Assembly (NCBI RefSeq): GCF_003967595.1
Contig: NZ_BIFW01000004.1
Span: 167,599 to 231,598 of the forward strand
From: Companilactobacillus musae
Lineage (GTDB): Bacteria > Bacillota > Bacilli > Lactobacillales > Lactobacillaceae
Reading direction: 5' to 3'
DNA length: 64,000 bases
Part shown: positions 54,928 through 63,565 of the stretch, in pieces
Position numbering within the stretch: the first letter of the stretch is position 1
Layout: each line of letters starts with the position of its first letter
Made by a program: the position numbers and the translations under genes
Notes under the pieces: model-generated
Seen by the model: the letters and a program-made list of their open reading frames with translations, nothing else
What the model was told of the DNA's origin: nothing
Databases searched by the model: none

Positions 54928-55392
54928 TTAAACCATCTTTTCCATTACAAAGGTCTTTTCTTTTTCCACCTCAGTTGTGAATCCATATTTTTGATAAATA
55001 TGAATTGCAACTGAGTTATTTTTATAGACTTCTAAGAATAATTTTTTCAATGGCGAATCCATCGCCCAGTCAATTGCATCTTCCAAAAGAAATGAAGCAA
55101 TTCCATTATTCCAATAATCTTTATCAACTACCACACCAAATTCAGCCTTTTGTTCGTCAGATTTTTCTAAACGATAATAACCAACAATCTGACCATCAAA
55201 AATTGCCAAAACTATTTCATCATATACAGATTGATAAATTGCATCTAAAGCTATGGCTTCATTTTCGACCGTCACATCTTGCATATCAGCAAAAGAAATA
55301 AAGTCACTTTGCTGACTTGTCTTCTTTAGAAAAGCTAACAATTCATCTGCATCTTCTGGAATTGCTTCACGAAGCTTTAACTCTGCACTCAT
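54928..55392 (-). CDS. GNAT family N-acetyltransferase
   Basis: A protein of 154 residues with a GNAT fold: REAIPEDADELLAFLKKTSQ, AEFGVVVDKDYWNNGIASFL as the acetyl-CoA loop (with NNGIAS in place of Q-x-x-G-x-G), LEVYKNNSVAIHIYQKYGF. It is the last gene of the ung-pta-tsaE-acetyltransferase run and overlaps tsaE by four bases. In some relatives this position is taken by RimI, but the sequence is not RimI-like. Confidence 0.82.
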   Translation of the reverse strand: MSAELKLREAIPEDADELLAFLKKTSQQSDFISFADMQDVTVENEAIALDAIYQSVYDEIVLAIFDGQIVGYYRLEKSDEQKAEFGVVVDKDYWNNGIASFLLEDAIDWAMDSPLKKLFLEVYKNNSVAIHIYQKYGFTTEVEKEKTFVMEKMV

Positions 55393-55850
55393 ACTAATTC
55401 ACCAAAGCCACGATCATTGAAACTTTCGCCATGTAGTTTGAATTCTACTTGACGTTCAGTATCTGACAATCTTTTAATATTGATTGAAATATGTTCATCA
55501 GGAATTTCATCTTTAATAAACTGAGGCCATTCAACAATAGTTATACCATTGCCATTGAAATATTCGTCAAATCCTAAATCTTCGTCTGGACTACTTTCCA
55601 AACGATAGGCATCCATATGATAAAGTGGAATTTTTCCATCTTTATATTCTCTAATCAAAGTAAAAGTAGGACTTTTTACATTACGTTTGATACCAAGTCC
55701 ACGGGCTAATCCTCGCGTTAAGGTAGTTTTACCAACACCTAGATCACCATTAAGTACGACGACATCACCAGCTTTTAACAAACCAGCGAGTTTCTCACCT
55801 AATTTTTCAGTATCCTCATAAGAATGAGTTTTTAATTGATATTCAAGCAT
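55389..55850 (-). CDS. tsaE: tRNA t6A synthesis ATPase TsaE
   Basis: A protein of 153 residues. P-loop [19 protein letters not shown] (~34-52), switch-like [10 protein letters not shown] and HMDAYRLE, then VEWP. It drives the TsaB/TsaD complex that makes t6A37 on tRNAs. GGAG precedes ATG 55850. Its place behind pta is common in lactobacilli. Confidence 0.94.
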   Translation of the reverse strand: MLEYQLKTHSYEDTEKLGEKLAGLLKAGDVVVLNGDLGVGKTTLTRGLARGLGIKRNVKSPTFTLIREYKDGKIPLYHMDAYRLESSPDEDLGFDEYFNGNGITIVEWPQFIKDEIPDEHISINIKRLSDTERQVEFKLHGESFNDRGFGELV

Positions 55851-55865
55851 AATTTCTCCTTAATT

Positions 55866-56834
55866 CTATAATGCTAAAGCCGCAGTCAAAATTGCTGACT
55901 TATAAACATCTTCTTCATTGCAGCCACGAGATAAGTCAGAGATTGGTTTTGCAAGTCCTTGCAAAATAGGTCCAATAGCTTCAAAACCACCAAATCTTTG
56001 AGCAATCTTGTAACCAATGTTACCTGATTGCAAATCTGGGAAAATAAAGACATTAGCATGTCCGGCAACCTTTGAGCCTGGAGCTTTTTGGGCACCAACA
56101 CTAGGTACAAAAGCAGCATCAAATTGTAATTCCCCATCAATTGGTAATTCTGGTGCTAGTTCTTGAGCAATCTTAGTAGCTTCTGCTACCTTAGTTACAT
56201 CGTCACTCTTAGCACTTCCCTTGGTTGAGAAACTAAGCATAGCAACTTTAGGGTCAATATCAAACAATTTTGCATCGTGTGCTGTTTGAACAGCAATTTC
56301 AGCTAATTCTTGAGCATTAGGGTCAATGTTGATAGCACAATCAGCAAACATATAACGTTCATCACCTTTTTGCATGATGAAAGATCCACTAATACGTGAA
56401 TTACCAGGTGCAGTCTTAACAATCTGCAATGCTGGACGAACAGTATCACCAGTTGAATGAATTGCACCGGAAACCATACCGTCAGCTTTACCCATATAAA
56501 CTAACATTGTTCCAAAATAATTATTGTCTAACAACATTGTTTCGGCTTGTTCCTTAGTATTTTTACCTTTACGACGTTCAACAAATTTTTCAACCATCTC
56601 ATTAAAAGCGGCATAATTCTTAGGATCGATAATTTCAATGTTAGAAATATCAAACGATTTCTCAGTAGCAATCTTCTCAATTTCAGCTTTAGCACCAATT
56701 AAAATAGGTTTAAGAATATTTTCTTTTACTAAACGAGTTGCAGCACCCAAGATTCTTGGTTCTTCACCTTCGGGGAATACAATCGTTAGATTCTTTCCAT
56801 CAATTTTACTTTTTAGGCTTTCAAATAAATCCAT
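55866..56834 (-). CDS. pta: Phosphate acetyltransferase
   Basis: A protein of 322 residues, the short class I type. It interconverts acetyl-CoA and acetyl-phosphate. Family motifs are VFPEGEEPRILGAATRL, DGMVSGAIHSTGDTVRPALQ, SGSFIMQKGDERYMFADCAI and IFPDLQSGNIGYKIAQRFGG. Together with AckA (32.2 kb) it makes ATP from acetyl-CoA. Its start codon overlaps the ung stop (TAATG), so the two are translationally coupled. Confidence 0.95.
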   Translation of the reverse strand: MDLFESLKSKIDGKNLTIVFPEGEEPRILGAATRLVKENILKPILIGAKAEIEKIATEKSFDISNIEIIDPKNYAAFNEMVEKFVERRKGKNTKEQAETMLLDNNYFGTMLVYMGKADGMVSGAIHSTGDTVRPALQIVKTAPGNSRISGSFIMQKGDERYMFADCAINIDPNAQELAEIAVQTAHDAKLFDIDPKVAMLSFSTKGSAKSDDVTKVAEATKIAQELAPELPIDGELQFDAAFVPSVGAQKAPGSKVAGHANVFIFPDLQSGNIGYKIAQRFGGFEAIGPILQGLAKPISDLSRGCNEEDVYKSAILTAALAL

Positions 56835-57529
56835 TACTTTTCCTCCGTTTCATCGGCGTGTTCTGGTAATTGCCAATTGATTTCCTTTTCATTATAGTTT
56901 AAAAGCGCTTTATTTGCTTTAGAAAATGGTTTTGAGCCAAAAAAACCATAACGTGCAGCAAAAGGACTTGGATGTGTGGAAGAAATAATTGTATTCTTTG
57001 ATTGGTCAATCAAAGGAATCTTACTTTTAGCAGCATTTCCCCATAAAATAAAAACTACTTTTCCACGATCAGACAAAGCTTTAATAGCATAATCAGTCAA
57101 TTCTTCCCAGCCTTTACCCTTGTGAGAATTGGCCTGACCTCTCCTGACTGTTAAAACGGAGTTCAAAAGCAATACCCCTTGAGTTGCCCACGACTTCAAA
57201 TATCCATGATTAACTGGTGTACATCCCAAATCATCTTGCAATTCTTTATAAATATTTCTCAGTGATGGCGGAATCGTCACACCTGGAGATACAGCAAAAC
57301 TACAACCAATTGCTTGATTAGGTTCGTGATATGGATCTTGACCTAAAATAACAACTTTGGTTTCGGAAAATGGTGTCCAATCGAATGCTTGATAAATTTT
57401 ATGCATTTCTGGATAAATAGTCTGTGTATTATATTCATTAACTAAAAATTCACGCAATTTTTCATAATACGGTTTGTCAAATTCACTGTTTAAAACATCT
57501 TGCCAATCATTGTTTATTAAGGTTTTCAA
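56834..57529 (-). CDS. ung: Uracil-DNA glycosylase
   Basis: About 231 residues. It removes uracil from DNA. Motif A is [20 protein letters not shown] (catalytic Asp), then [32 protein letters not shown] and the leucine-loop-like [16 protein letters not shown] with His. I chose TTG 57529 giving MKTLINNDW, the usual N-terminus, with GTAGGTG upstream; an ATG at 57598 would add 23 unlike residues. First gene of the ung-pta-tsaE operon, divergent from the HAD gene. Confidence 0.94.
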   Translation of the reverse strand: MKTLINNDWQDVLNSEFDKPYYEKLREFLVNEYNTQTIYPEMHKIYQAFDWTPFSETKVVILGQDPYHEPNQAIGCSFAVSPGVTIPPSLRNIYKELQDDLGCTPVNHGYLKSWATQGVLLLNSVLTVRRGQANSHKGKGWEELTDYAIKALSDRGKVVFILWGNAAKSKIPLIDQSKNTIISSTHPSPFAARYGFFGSKPFSKANKALLNYNEKEINWQLPEHADETEEK

Positions 57530-57612
57530 ATTTACACCTACCTGTTTTGATATATAATGCCATAAAATATGGTAACATTCACTTATAGCATAACGCATTC
57601 GGAGGAAACTTT

Positions 57613-58491
57613 ATGATTAAATTAATCGCATCCGACATGGATGGTACTTTATTAAATGAAAAGATGGAAGTTTCAGATCGTAACATTCAAGCAATCAAAG
57701 AAGCTGAAAAAGCTGGTATTGAATTTCTAATTGCTACTGGTCGCGGTCTAAGTGAAGCTAAACCATTTTTAAAGAATCATGTACATCCAGGCTTCATCAC
57801 ACTAAATGGTGCCGAAGTATTCAATAGCAATGAAAAGCTTATATCCAGTAACCCCATTTCAAAGACTTCACAAAAAGGTATCGTCGATTGCTTCAATAAA
57901 TATAATGTTTATTTTGAAGTAATTACAGATAAAGGAATTTTCTCCAATGATCGTGAAGCTCGTGTTCAAAACCTAGCTAATCTTTTAGTTAAATTAAATC
58001 CTAGAACTTCCTTCAAACAAGCTCTCCGGGACACTCAAGAACGCGTTAAAATGATGCCAATGAACTTTGTCGATAATTATGATCACCTTTTCCAGGATGA
58101 CTCTTATCAAATTATGAAGCTAATAGGATTCAATGAACATCAACATCGAATTCTTGCTCCCCTAAAAAAGGAAATCAGTAAAAATATTAAAGATGTGGTT
58201 GTAACATCATCTTCACCCAATAACGTTGAAGTAAACAGTGTTAATGCCCAAAAGGGAATTGCACTTTTACAATATGCTAAAAATAAAAATATTTTACCAG
58301 AAGAAATTATGGCCATTGGCGACAATCTCAACGATTATTCAATGATTCGTGATGCCGGCGTTGGAGTTGCCATGGCAAATGCCATTCCTGCTATCAAAGA
58401 ATTAGCTCAAGTTTCAACCGACAGTAATATTAATGATGGTGTAGCTAAAATCATCGAAAAAACTGTCGCGGATTCTCAGCAACAGGATTAG
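57613..58491 (+). CDS. Cof-type HAD phosphatase
   Basis: A protein of 292 residues. HAD motif I is IASDMDGTLLNE, motif II LIATGRG, motif III a conserved Lys region (KGIALLQYAK) and motif IV MAIGDNLNDYSMIRDAGVGV. A C2-type cap of ~115 residues (87-200) marks the Cof/YidA class of sugar-phosphate or cofactor phosphatases. GGAGG precedes the start. Two bases separate it from the next gene. Confidence 0.9.
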   Translation: MIKLIASDMDGTLLNEKMEVSDRNIQAIKEAEKAGIEFLIATGRGLSEAKPFLKNHVHPGFITLNGAEVFNSNEKLISSNPISKTSQKGIVDCFNKYNVYFEVITDKGIFSNDREARVQNLANLLVKLNPRTSFKQALRDTQERVKMMPMNFVDNYDHLFQDDSYQIMKLIGFNEHQHRILAPLKKEISKNIKDVVVTSSSPNNVEVNSVNAQKGIALLQYAKNKNILPEEIMAIGDNLNDYSMIRDAGVGVAMANAIPAIKELAQVSTDSNINDGVAKIIEKTVADSQQQD

Positions 58492-58493
58492 CA

Positions 58494-59042
58494 ATGGAGC
58501 TCTATATTAGAAAAGCAGACTTGGCAGTCGGCAATATTCTCGTCATTACAAATCAAAGTAAGGAAACCATTTTTATTGCTTCTCGTGATAAGAAAAACCC
58601 TTTTTTGATCAAATTATATAATCGCTTGAATACGTTAATTGGTGAAATAAAATTAAAGAATAATTTCTTGAAAATATATTCAATTGAAATCAATGGTGAA
58701 GAAAAAGCTACTATTAATGCTTTGCCAATGATCGACTTAAAATTTGTTTATCTTAGCAAAGCTAATTGGAGCGTCGTTGGAAACTTGGTTGCATCAAAAT
58801 ATCACGTTACCCAATCAGGCAAAGAAATTCTTCGAGTTCAACCAACTATTTTGAGTCAAGGACATCCTGGCTTAGAATTATCATTTAACAGCTTAGATGA
58901 TGGACCCATGGGAACTTTGTTAGCCATCTTCTTAGATAAATATATCAAACTACCGACATTGGCACCCAAAGCTGACTTAGATAATTTGGGTATGAAATCA
59001 AAAATGCCATATTTAAATAACTTTAAAAACAAATGTGAATAA
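58494..59042 (+). CDS. Uncharacterised protein, possibly LURP-one/tubby-like barrel
   Basis: A protein of 182 residues without signal peptide or membrane segment. Mostly alternating strands: LVITNQSKETIFIASRD, LIGEIKLKNNFLKIYSIEIN, LVASKYHVTQSGKEILRVQP, then FNSLDDGPMGTLLAIFLDKY. The strand-rich opening with a late hydrophobic helix recalls LURP-one-related proteins, which form a tubby-like barrel; this is a guess. Cotranscribed with the HAD phosphatase. Confidence 0.5.
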   Translation: MELYIRKADLAVGNILVITNQSKETIFIASRDKKNPFLIKLYNRLNTLIGEIKLKNNFLKIYSIEINGEEKATINALPMIDLKFVYLSKANWSVVGNLVASKYHVTQSGKEILRVQPTILSQGHPGLELSFNSLDDGPMGTLLAIFLDKYIKLPTLAPKADLDNLGMKSKMPYLNNFKNKCE

Positions 59043-59079
59043 AAAGCTTGAAGAATAAAAATTCTTCAAGCTTTTTATT
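59041..59079. terminator. Bidirectional terminator
   Basis: AAAAAGCTTGAAGAA/TTCTTCAAGCTTTTT perfect hairpin between convergent genes. Confidence 0.9.
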
Positions 59080-59641
59080 TTGTCAAATCATATTGCATAT
59101 GATCATATAAATGACTTCCAATATACAATTGACCAACCTTCTTGAAACCAGTTTTATCATAAACATGTTTAGCTGGTTCATTAGTTACATCAACGTTTAG
59201 ACTTAGAATCTTTTCACCACGGTCACGCATCACATCAATAAAGTGTTCCATTGTTTTCGTTCCAATGCCTTTACCTTGGTAAGCTGGAGCAACCGCAAAT
59301 GAATCAAGGTACCATTCACCTGGCCAAGCTTCCTTATCACCGAATAGATTCTTTTCTTTAATGCCATATTTGTGCATAATTTTGATCAATGGCTCATCAA
59401 TATTGTCTTCCTTACTTTCAGGATAGCCAACCATGATAGCGACCACATTGCCATCAATCTCATTTACAAGGATATTATCTAATCCATAACGATAGCCAGG
59501 TTGGAAGAAACCTTCCTTAATAACTTGGGCCATCTTTTCATTACCAACTTCTTTAAATACATCTAATTCCATTTCATCAAAGATTTGGAATAAAATTGGT
59601 AATATCTGATCTGCATCCTCTTCTTTTGCATTTCTAAACAT
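59075..59641 (-). CDS. GNAT family N-acetyltransferase
   Basis: A protein of 188 residues. The central part has YLDSFAVAPAYQGKGIGTKT (acetyl-CoA loop, ~112-131), followed by ILSLNVDVTNEPAKHVYDKT and GFKKVGQLYIGSHLYDHMQY, a typical GNAT end. The N-terminal ~60 residues include FRNAKEEDADQILPILFQIF. Substrate unknown. AGGTG precedes the start. Confidence 0.85.
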   Translation of the reverse strand: MFRNAKEEDADQILPILFQIFDEMELDVFKEVGNEKMAQVIKEGFFQPGYRYGLDNILVNEIDGNVVAIMVGYPESKEDNIDEPLIKIMHKYGIKEKNLFGDKEAWPGEWYLDSFAVAPAYQGKGIGTKTMEHFIDVMRDRGEKILSLNVDVTNEPAKHVYDKTGFKKVGQLYIGSHLYDHMQYDLTK

Positions 59642-59908
59642 TTTTTCACCTCAAGTATATATAATACATGATTTATAAATAATCTCAAATTAAGGGTGCA
59701 TACCACTTATGAAACCACAAAAACAATGACCTGCCGAGATCATTGTTTTTAAATATAAAATAATGTCTGTAACGCTCCTGTTTTCATAATTTTTTGTAGG
59801 CAAACTTATAAGCAATTTGACTACATTTATATAATAGCGAAAACCACTTTCATTTTATATGTACACTTTTCAGAAAGTGTTGAAATTTGAACACATTTCC
59901 AAAAGTGT
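59642..59908. other. Structured intergenic stretch with hairpin terminator and palindromes
   Basis: AAAAACAATGA/TCATTGTTTTT (59717-59752) is a complete bidirectional terminator with no gene obviously ending at it. Between it and the TetR gene end lie ATTATA-like boxes on the minus strand near 59836. A short minus-strand RNA of about 100 bases is therefore possible; a 12-codon frame inside has no ribosome site. Confidence 0.4.
59863..59908. repeat. Two related 18-bp palindromes, operator-like
   Basis: ACACTTTTCAGAAAGTGT (59863-59880) and ACACATTTCCAAAAGTGT (59891-59908) share the ACAC...GTGT arms and start 28 bases apart. A shorter relative ACTTTTTAAAAGT follows at 59915. They are immediately downstream of the TetR stop codon. 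Confidence 0.5.
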
Positions 59909-60406
59909 CTAAATACTTTTTAAAAGTCGATTATAATTTAGCAAATCCTTAATAATAATATCTTTGTCAGTACTCAAATTATCATCAAGCCAATTTCTTA
60001 TGATTACTAGAAAGACGCCAATAAGATACCCTCGTTCGGTCTTCTTAGAAGAGTCGATTTTGTCATACTTTAATATTAGTTTATTCAGTTCCTTAATTAT
60101 ATCTCCATCACGTACCGTAATAACATTTTGATAGTACAAGTTAAGACATAAATTCTTGTTCTCGGCAATATAGTTTACAATCCCTATCAGTAAATCATCT
60201 GACGAATTACAACCATCTGTTACCTTTTCAATTATCTGATCTAAAATTGCTTTATATAAATAATCAATACACTCGAAATGATAGTAAATCGATCCACGGC
60301 TTACTTTCGACTTACGTGAAAGATCCATTATTGTAAATTGCTCAATTCTATGGCTGGAAAATTCCTTATAGGCAGTATCAATTAAATGTTTTGCTGTCAA
60401 ATTCAT
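59909..60406 (-). CDS. TetR family transcriptional regulator
   Basis: About 165 residues. The N-terminal HTH is AKHLIDTAYKEFSSHRIEQF then TIMDLSRKSKVSRGSIYYHF (residues ~5-48). The C-terminal ligand domain is helical and typical in size, with RNWLDDNLSTDKDIIIKDLL. It resembles the DhaS/YbiH-like group with TetR_C_7-type ends only loosely. ATG 60406 has AGAGG upstream; an ATG 18 bases earlier has none. It diverges from the secreted protein gene at 60637, its most likely target besides itself. Confidence 0.85.
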   Translation of the reverse strand: MNLTAKHLIDTAYKEFSSHRIEQFTIMDLSRKSKVSRGSIYYHFECIDYLYKAILDQIIEKVTDGCNSSDDLLIGIVNYIAENKNLCLNLYYQNVITVRDGDIIKELNKLILKYDKIDSSKKTERGYLIGVFLVIIRNWLDDNLSTDKDIIIKDLLNYNRLLKSI

Positions 60407-60636
60407 CGTCTCGGCCTCTTTCATTTTTATATTAGTACTCGATTATAATAACAAGTCTAAATAATTTGAGATAGTAAATTTAGACGATTTTTCAATTTAA
60501 TTTGTTATTAAATTTGAACAACCAATAAATATAAAACTAATAATTATTAATATTTAGCTACGCTTTATCTTACATATAAAGGTATTGTCAGAATTATAAT
60601 TAATATCTAAGATGTCATATTTTGAGGGGAATATGT

Positions 60637-61125
60637 ATGAATAGAAAAAGAATAGCTCTATTAACCGGTCTAACACTTTTAACAGGAACGTCATTGAATA
60701 ACACTAACTTGCTAAAACACTCCTTAATACACAACGCTGAGGCCTCTAAAATAAATACCAATTCAAGACAATCAGAAAAGTATCCTGACATCATGAAAAA
60801 ACTCGATGTTACATCTATGCAGCAATATAGTAGTCAAAGTCTTTTCATGAATATTACTATGAACAAATTTTATATCAAAGATATTGCCAGTAATTCCAAT
60901 AAAACCCATTTAATATTAGTTCCCATAAAAACAAGTAACCAATATTTTATTCTTACATTGGATTCTAACGATAAAAATATATCGGTAGGACAAAAAATTA
61001 CAATTCATGGATTCTTAAATGGTAAAGTCCGAATTAACAACAAATATATTTTGGCAGGACTAAATAAAAAGTATCTTAATAAAAAAGCTGTTTCTGTCAT
61101 GGCTGACGATTTTAAAGTTTTTTAA
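60637..61125 (+). CDS. Small secreted protein of unknown function
   Basis: A protein of 162 residues. A signal peptide-like start (NRKRIALLTGLTLLTGTSLN) without a lipobox is followed by a polar segment. The C-terminal ~85 residues are strand-rich (THLILVPIKTSNQYFILTLD, then VGQKITIHGFLNGKVRINNK), an order compatible with an OB-type barrel. GAGGGG lies before ATG 60637. It is divergent from the TetR gene. Confidence 0.55.
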   Translation: MNRKRIALLTGLTLLTGTSLNNTNLLKHSLIHNAEASKINTNSRQSEKYPDIMKKLDVTSMQQYSSQSLFMNITMNKFYIKDIASNSNKTHLILVPIKTSNQYFILTLDSNDKNISVGQKITIHGFLNGKVRINNKYILAGLNKKYLNKKAVSVMADDFKVF

Positions 61126-61158
61126 ATGAAATAATATTGTTCAAAATTACTTTAAGAC

Positions 61159-61205
61159 ACAAAAAAAGCTCTAGCCGCTGACATAACAACGATTAGAGCT
61201 AACTG
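61159..61205 (-). terminator. Terminator of the rRNA-tRNA operon
   Basis: TTAGCTCTA...TAGAGCT hairpin with T7 on the minus strand, after the last tRNA. Confidence 0.75.
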
Positions 61206-61241
61206 ATATTTGGTTTTACAAAGCTTTTGAAAACCCATTAA

Positions 61242-61325
61242 TACCGGTGATCGGGGTCGAACCGATACTCCCTAGTGGGAACAGGATTTTGAATCCTGCG
61301 CGTCTGCCAATTCCGCCACACCGGC
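61242..61325 (-). tRNA. tRNA-Leu(CAA)
   Basis: Anticodon loop TTCAAAA on a CAGGA/TCCTG stem; long variable arm; G1-U72 pair; no encoded CCA. Last tRNA of the cluster. Confidence 0.93.
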
Positions 61326-61359
61326 ATATTAATATGCCTGATTACTTCAGCATAACCAA

Positions 61360-61430
<71 letters not shown>

Positions 61431-61450
61431 ATATTCAATTATTACAGCAA

Positions 61451-61522
61451 TTGGGTTAGCTGGATTCGAACCAGCGCATGATGGAGTCAAAGTCCATTGC
61501 CTTACCGCTTGGCTATAACCCA
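61451..61522 (-). tRNA. tRNA-Gln(UUG)
   Basis: Anticodon loop CTTTGAC; U1-A72 acceptor end (TGGGTTA/TAACCCA), typical for Gln; no encoded CCA. Confidence 0.95.
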
Positions 61523-61527
61523 ATAAA

Positions 61528-61602
61528 GGGCGGTATGTGGGAGTCGAACCCACGTGTGCCGGTGCCACAAACCGGTGTGTTAACCACTTCACCAATACCG
61601 CC
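61528..61602 (-). tRNA. tRNA-His(GUG)
   Basis: Anticodon loop TTGTGGC; C73 discriminator as in His. The base before position 1 is U, so the extra G-1 is not encoded in the acceptor stem as read here. Confidence 0.92.
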
Positions 61603-61623
61603 ATAATAATAAAAAGGTAGAAA

Positions 61624-61694
61624 CAGGGATAGTAGGAATTGAACCCACACTGATGGTTTTGGAGACCATAGTTCTACCTTTAAACTATATCCCT
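61624..61694 (-). tRNA. tRNA-Trp(CCA)
   Basis: Anticodon loop CTCCAAA; A1-U72, G73; acceptor AGGGATA/TATCCCT; no encoded CCA end. Confidence 0.95.
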
Positions 61695-61700
61695 AAAATA

Positions 61701-61783
61701 TGGAGGGGAGTGGATTCGAACCACCGAACCCGAAGGAGCGGATTTACAGTCCGCCGCGTTTAGCCAGACTTCGCTACCCCTCC
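61701..61783 (-). tRNA. tRNA-Tyr(GUA)
   Basis: Anticodon loop CTGTAAA; long variable arm as in bacterial Tyr; acceptor GGAGGGG/CCCCTCC; A73. Confidence 0.95.
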
Positions 61784-61787
61784 AAAA

Positions 61788-61860
61788 TGGCGCGGGACGG
61801 AATCGAACCGCCGACACATGCAGCTTCAATGCATTGCTCTACCAACTGAGCTACCGAGCC
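61788..61860 (-). tRNA. tRNA-Phe(GAA) with acceptor mismatch
   Basis: Anticodon loop TTGAAGC on ATGCA/TGCAT; A73. The acceptor arms read GGCTCGG and CCGCGCC, giving a U4-C69 mismatch (base 61792), where related tRNAs pair U-A. It is the only Phe tRNA in this cluster. Confidence 0.92.
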
Positions 61861-61865
61861 ATTAA

Positions 61866-61939
61866 CGGTCCGTGCGAGAATCGAACTCGCGATCTCCTGC
61901 GTGACAGGCAGGCGTCCTAACCAACTAGACCAACGAACC
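61866..61939 (-). tRNA. tRNA-Asp(GUC), copy 2
   Basis: Anticodon loop CTGTCAC; G73; sequence identical to the copy at 62584-62657 as read by eye. Confidence 0.95.
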
Positions 61940-61962
61940 AAAGGTTAATTATTTGAAACAAA

Positions 61963-62036
<74 letters not shown>

Positions 62037-62067
62037 ATAATAAAAATAAATCATATGCTACCCACTA

Positions 62068-62157
62068 AGGAGGATGTGGGATTCGAACCCACGCGCCGCT
62101 TTCGCGACCTGACGGTTTTCAAGACCGTTCCCTTAAGCCGGACTTGGGTAATCCTCC
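62068..62157 (-). tRNA. tRNA-Ser(UGA)
   Basis: Anticodon loop CTTGAAA; class II long variable arm; acceptor GGAGGAT/ATCCTCC; the discriminator reads U where G is usual for Ser. Confidence 0.93.
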
Positions 62158-62204
62158 ATTGCTTAATACGTAAAACTATTTAAAACATGATGCTAAAGCA
62201 TCAA

Positions 62205-62276
62205 TGACCCGTACGAGATTTGAACTCATGTTACCGCCGTGAAAGGGCGGTGTCTTAACCACTTGACCAACGGGTC
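62205..62276 (-). tRNA. tRNA-Glu(UUC)
   Basis: Anticodon loop CTTTCAC; acceptor GACCCGT/ACGGGTC; a perfect TGATGC/GCATCA hairpin (62188-62203) lies just downstream in the spacer, maybe a processing signal. Confidence 0.94.
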
Positions 62277-62283
62277 ATATTAA

Positions 62284-62371
62284 CGGAGAAGGAGGGATTT
62301 GAACCCTCGCGCCGCTTACGCGACCTACACCCTTAGCAGGGGCGCCTCTTCAGCCACTTGAGTACTTCTCC
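62284..62371 (-). tRNA. tRNA-Ser(GCU)
   Basis: Anticodon loop CTGCTAA; long variable arm; G73, as usual for Ser; acceptor GGAGAAG/CTTCTCC. Confidence 0.95.
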
Positions 62372-62379
62372 AGATATAG

Positions 62380-62454
<75 letters not shown>

Positions 62455-62467
62455 ATAAAAGTGGCAA

Positions 62468-62538
62468 AGCGGGTGACGAGAATCGAACTCGCGACAACAG
62501 CTTGGAAGGCTGTGGTTTTACCACTAAACTACACCCGC
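62468..62538 (-). tRNA. tRNA-Gly(UCC)
   Basis: Anticodon loop CTTCCAA; acceptor GCGGGTG/CACCCGC; U73 as in Gly. Confidence 0.95.
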
Positions 62539-62583
62539 ATATTACCTTACGGCTACTTCTACCATAGTAAATTTCTTTACTAA

Positions 62584-62657
62584 CGGTCCGTGCGAGAATC
62601 GAACTCGCGATCTCCTGCGTGACAGGCAGGCGTCCTAACCAACTAGACCAACGAACC
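62584..62657 (-). tRNA. tRNA-Asp(GUC), copy 1
   Basis: Anticodon loop CTGTCAC; part of a duplicated fMet-Asp block whose second copy lies 718 bases away. Confidence 0.95.
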
Positions 62658-62680
62658 AAAAATTAATTATTTGAAACAAA

Positions 62681-62754
<74 letters not shown>

Positions 62755-62787
62755 ATAACAATAAATGTTAAGGTCCATTCAAAACGA

Positions 62788-62861
62788 TGGACCCTGTAGG
62801 ACTCGAACCTACGACCGAGCGGTTATGAGCCGCCTGCTCTAACCAACTGAGCTAAAGGTCC
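62788..62861 (-). tRNA. tRNA-Ile2(CAU, lysidine-modified)
   Basis: Loop CTCATAA, but the body (GGACCTTTAGCTCAGTTGG; acceptor GGACCTT/AGGGTCC) is that of the minor Ile tRNA whose C34 is changed to lysidine by TilS. Judged by resemblance to the Bacillus Ile2 tRNA. Confidence 0.8.
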
Positions 62862-62868
62862 GGAATAA

Positions 62869-62942
62869 TAGCGGCGAAGGGGATCGAACCCCCGACCTCC
62901 CGGGTATGAACCGGACGCTCTAGCCAGCTGAGCTACACCGCC
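62869..62942 (-). tRNA. Elongator tRNA-Met(CAU)
   Basis: Loop TTCATAC; body GGCGGTGTAGCTCAGCTGG with G1-U72, the usual Firmicutes elongator Met. Confidence 0.88.
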
Positions 62943-62976
62943 AAAAACTATGATACTGGCAATAATATATTACCTA

Positions 62977-63050
62977 TCGGGAAGACAGGATTCGAACCTG
63001 CGACCCCCTGGTCCCAAACCAGGTGCTCTACCAAGCTGAGCCACTTCCCG
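62977..63050 (-). tRNA. tRNA-Pro(UGG)
   Basis: Anticodon loop TTTGGGA; C1-G72 acceptor CGGGAAG/CTTCCCG, typical for Pro; A73. Confidence 0.95.
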
Positions 63051-63063
63051 AAAATAAAACTAA

Positions 63064-63137
63064 TGCACCTAGTAGGAGTCGAACCTACAACCTTCTGATT
63101 CGTAGTCAGACACTCTATCCAATTGCGCTATAGGTGC
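63064..63137 (-). tRNA. tRNA-Arg(ACG)
   Basis: Anticodon loop CTACGAA; A34 should be deaminated to inosine by TadA; acceptor GCACCTA/TAGGTGC. Confidence 0.95.
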
Positions 63138-63150
63138 ATATTCATTATAG

Positions 63151-63236
63151 TGCCGAGGACCGGAATCGAACCGGTACGGTAATTACTTACCGCAGGATTT
63201 TAAGTCCTGTGCGTCTGCCAGTTCCGCCACCCCGGC
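63151..63236 (-). tRNA. tRNA-Leu(UAA)
   Basis: Anticodon loop CTTAAAA; long variable arm; acceptor GCCGGGG/CCTCGGC with one G-U pair. Confidence 0.95.
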
Positions 63237-63250
63237 GTTACTATAATGAA

Positions 63251-63322
63251 AGCGGAAGACGGGATTCGAACCCGCGACCCCCACCATGGCAAGGTGATGT
63301 TCTACCACTGAACTACTTCCGC
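63251..63322 (-). tRNA. tRNA-Gly(GCC)
   Basis: Anticodon loop TTGCCAT; acceptor GCGGAAG/CTTCCGC; U73. Confidence 0.95.
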
Positions 63323-63326
63323 ATTA

Positions 63327-63399
63327 TGCCGACTAGAGGATTCGAACCTCCGACCCCCTGTTTACAAGACAGGTGCTCTGCCAACTGAGCTAAGTCGGC
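63327..63399 (-). tRNA. tRNA-Thr(UGU)
   Basis: Anticodon loop CTTGTAA; acceptor GCCGACT/AGTCGGC; A73. Confidence 0.95.
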
Positions 63400-63459
63400 A
63401 TAAAACGTTACTTTCATATTTTACTAGATGAAACTCAATATTGCAACAACAATATTGAA

Positions 63460-63542
63460 TACGGGTGAAAGGACTTGAACCTTCATGTCCAAAGGACACT
63501 AGAACCTAAATCTAGCGCGTCTGCCAATTCCGCCACACCCGC
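63460..63542 (-). tRNA. tRNA-Leu(UAG)
   Basis: Anticodon loop TTTAGGT; long variable arm; G1-U72. A perfect TCAATATTG/CAATATTGA hairpin lies in the spacer just downstream (63434-63457). Confidence 0.94.
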
Positions 63543-63565
63543 ATGGTGTGTATATATGTTGCAAA

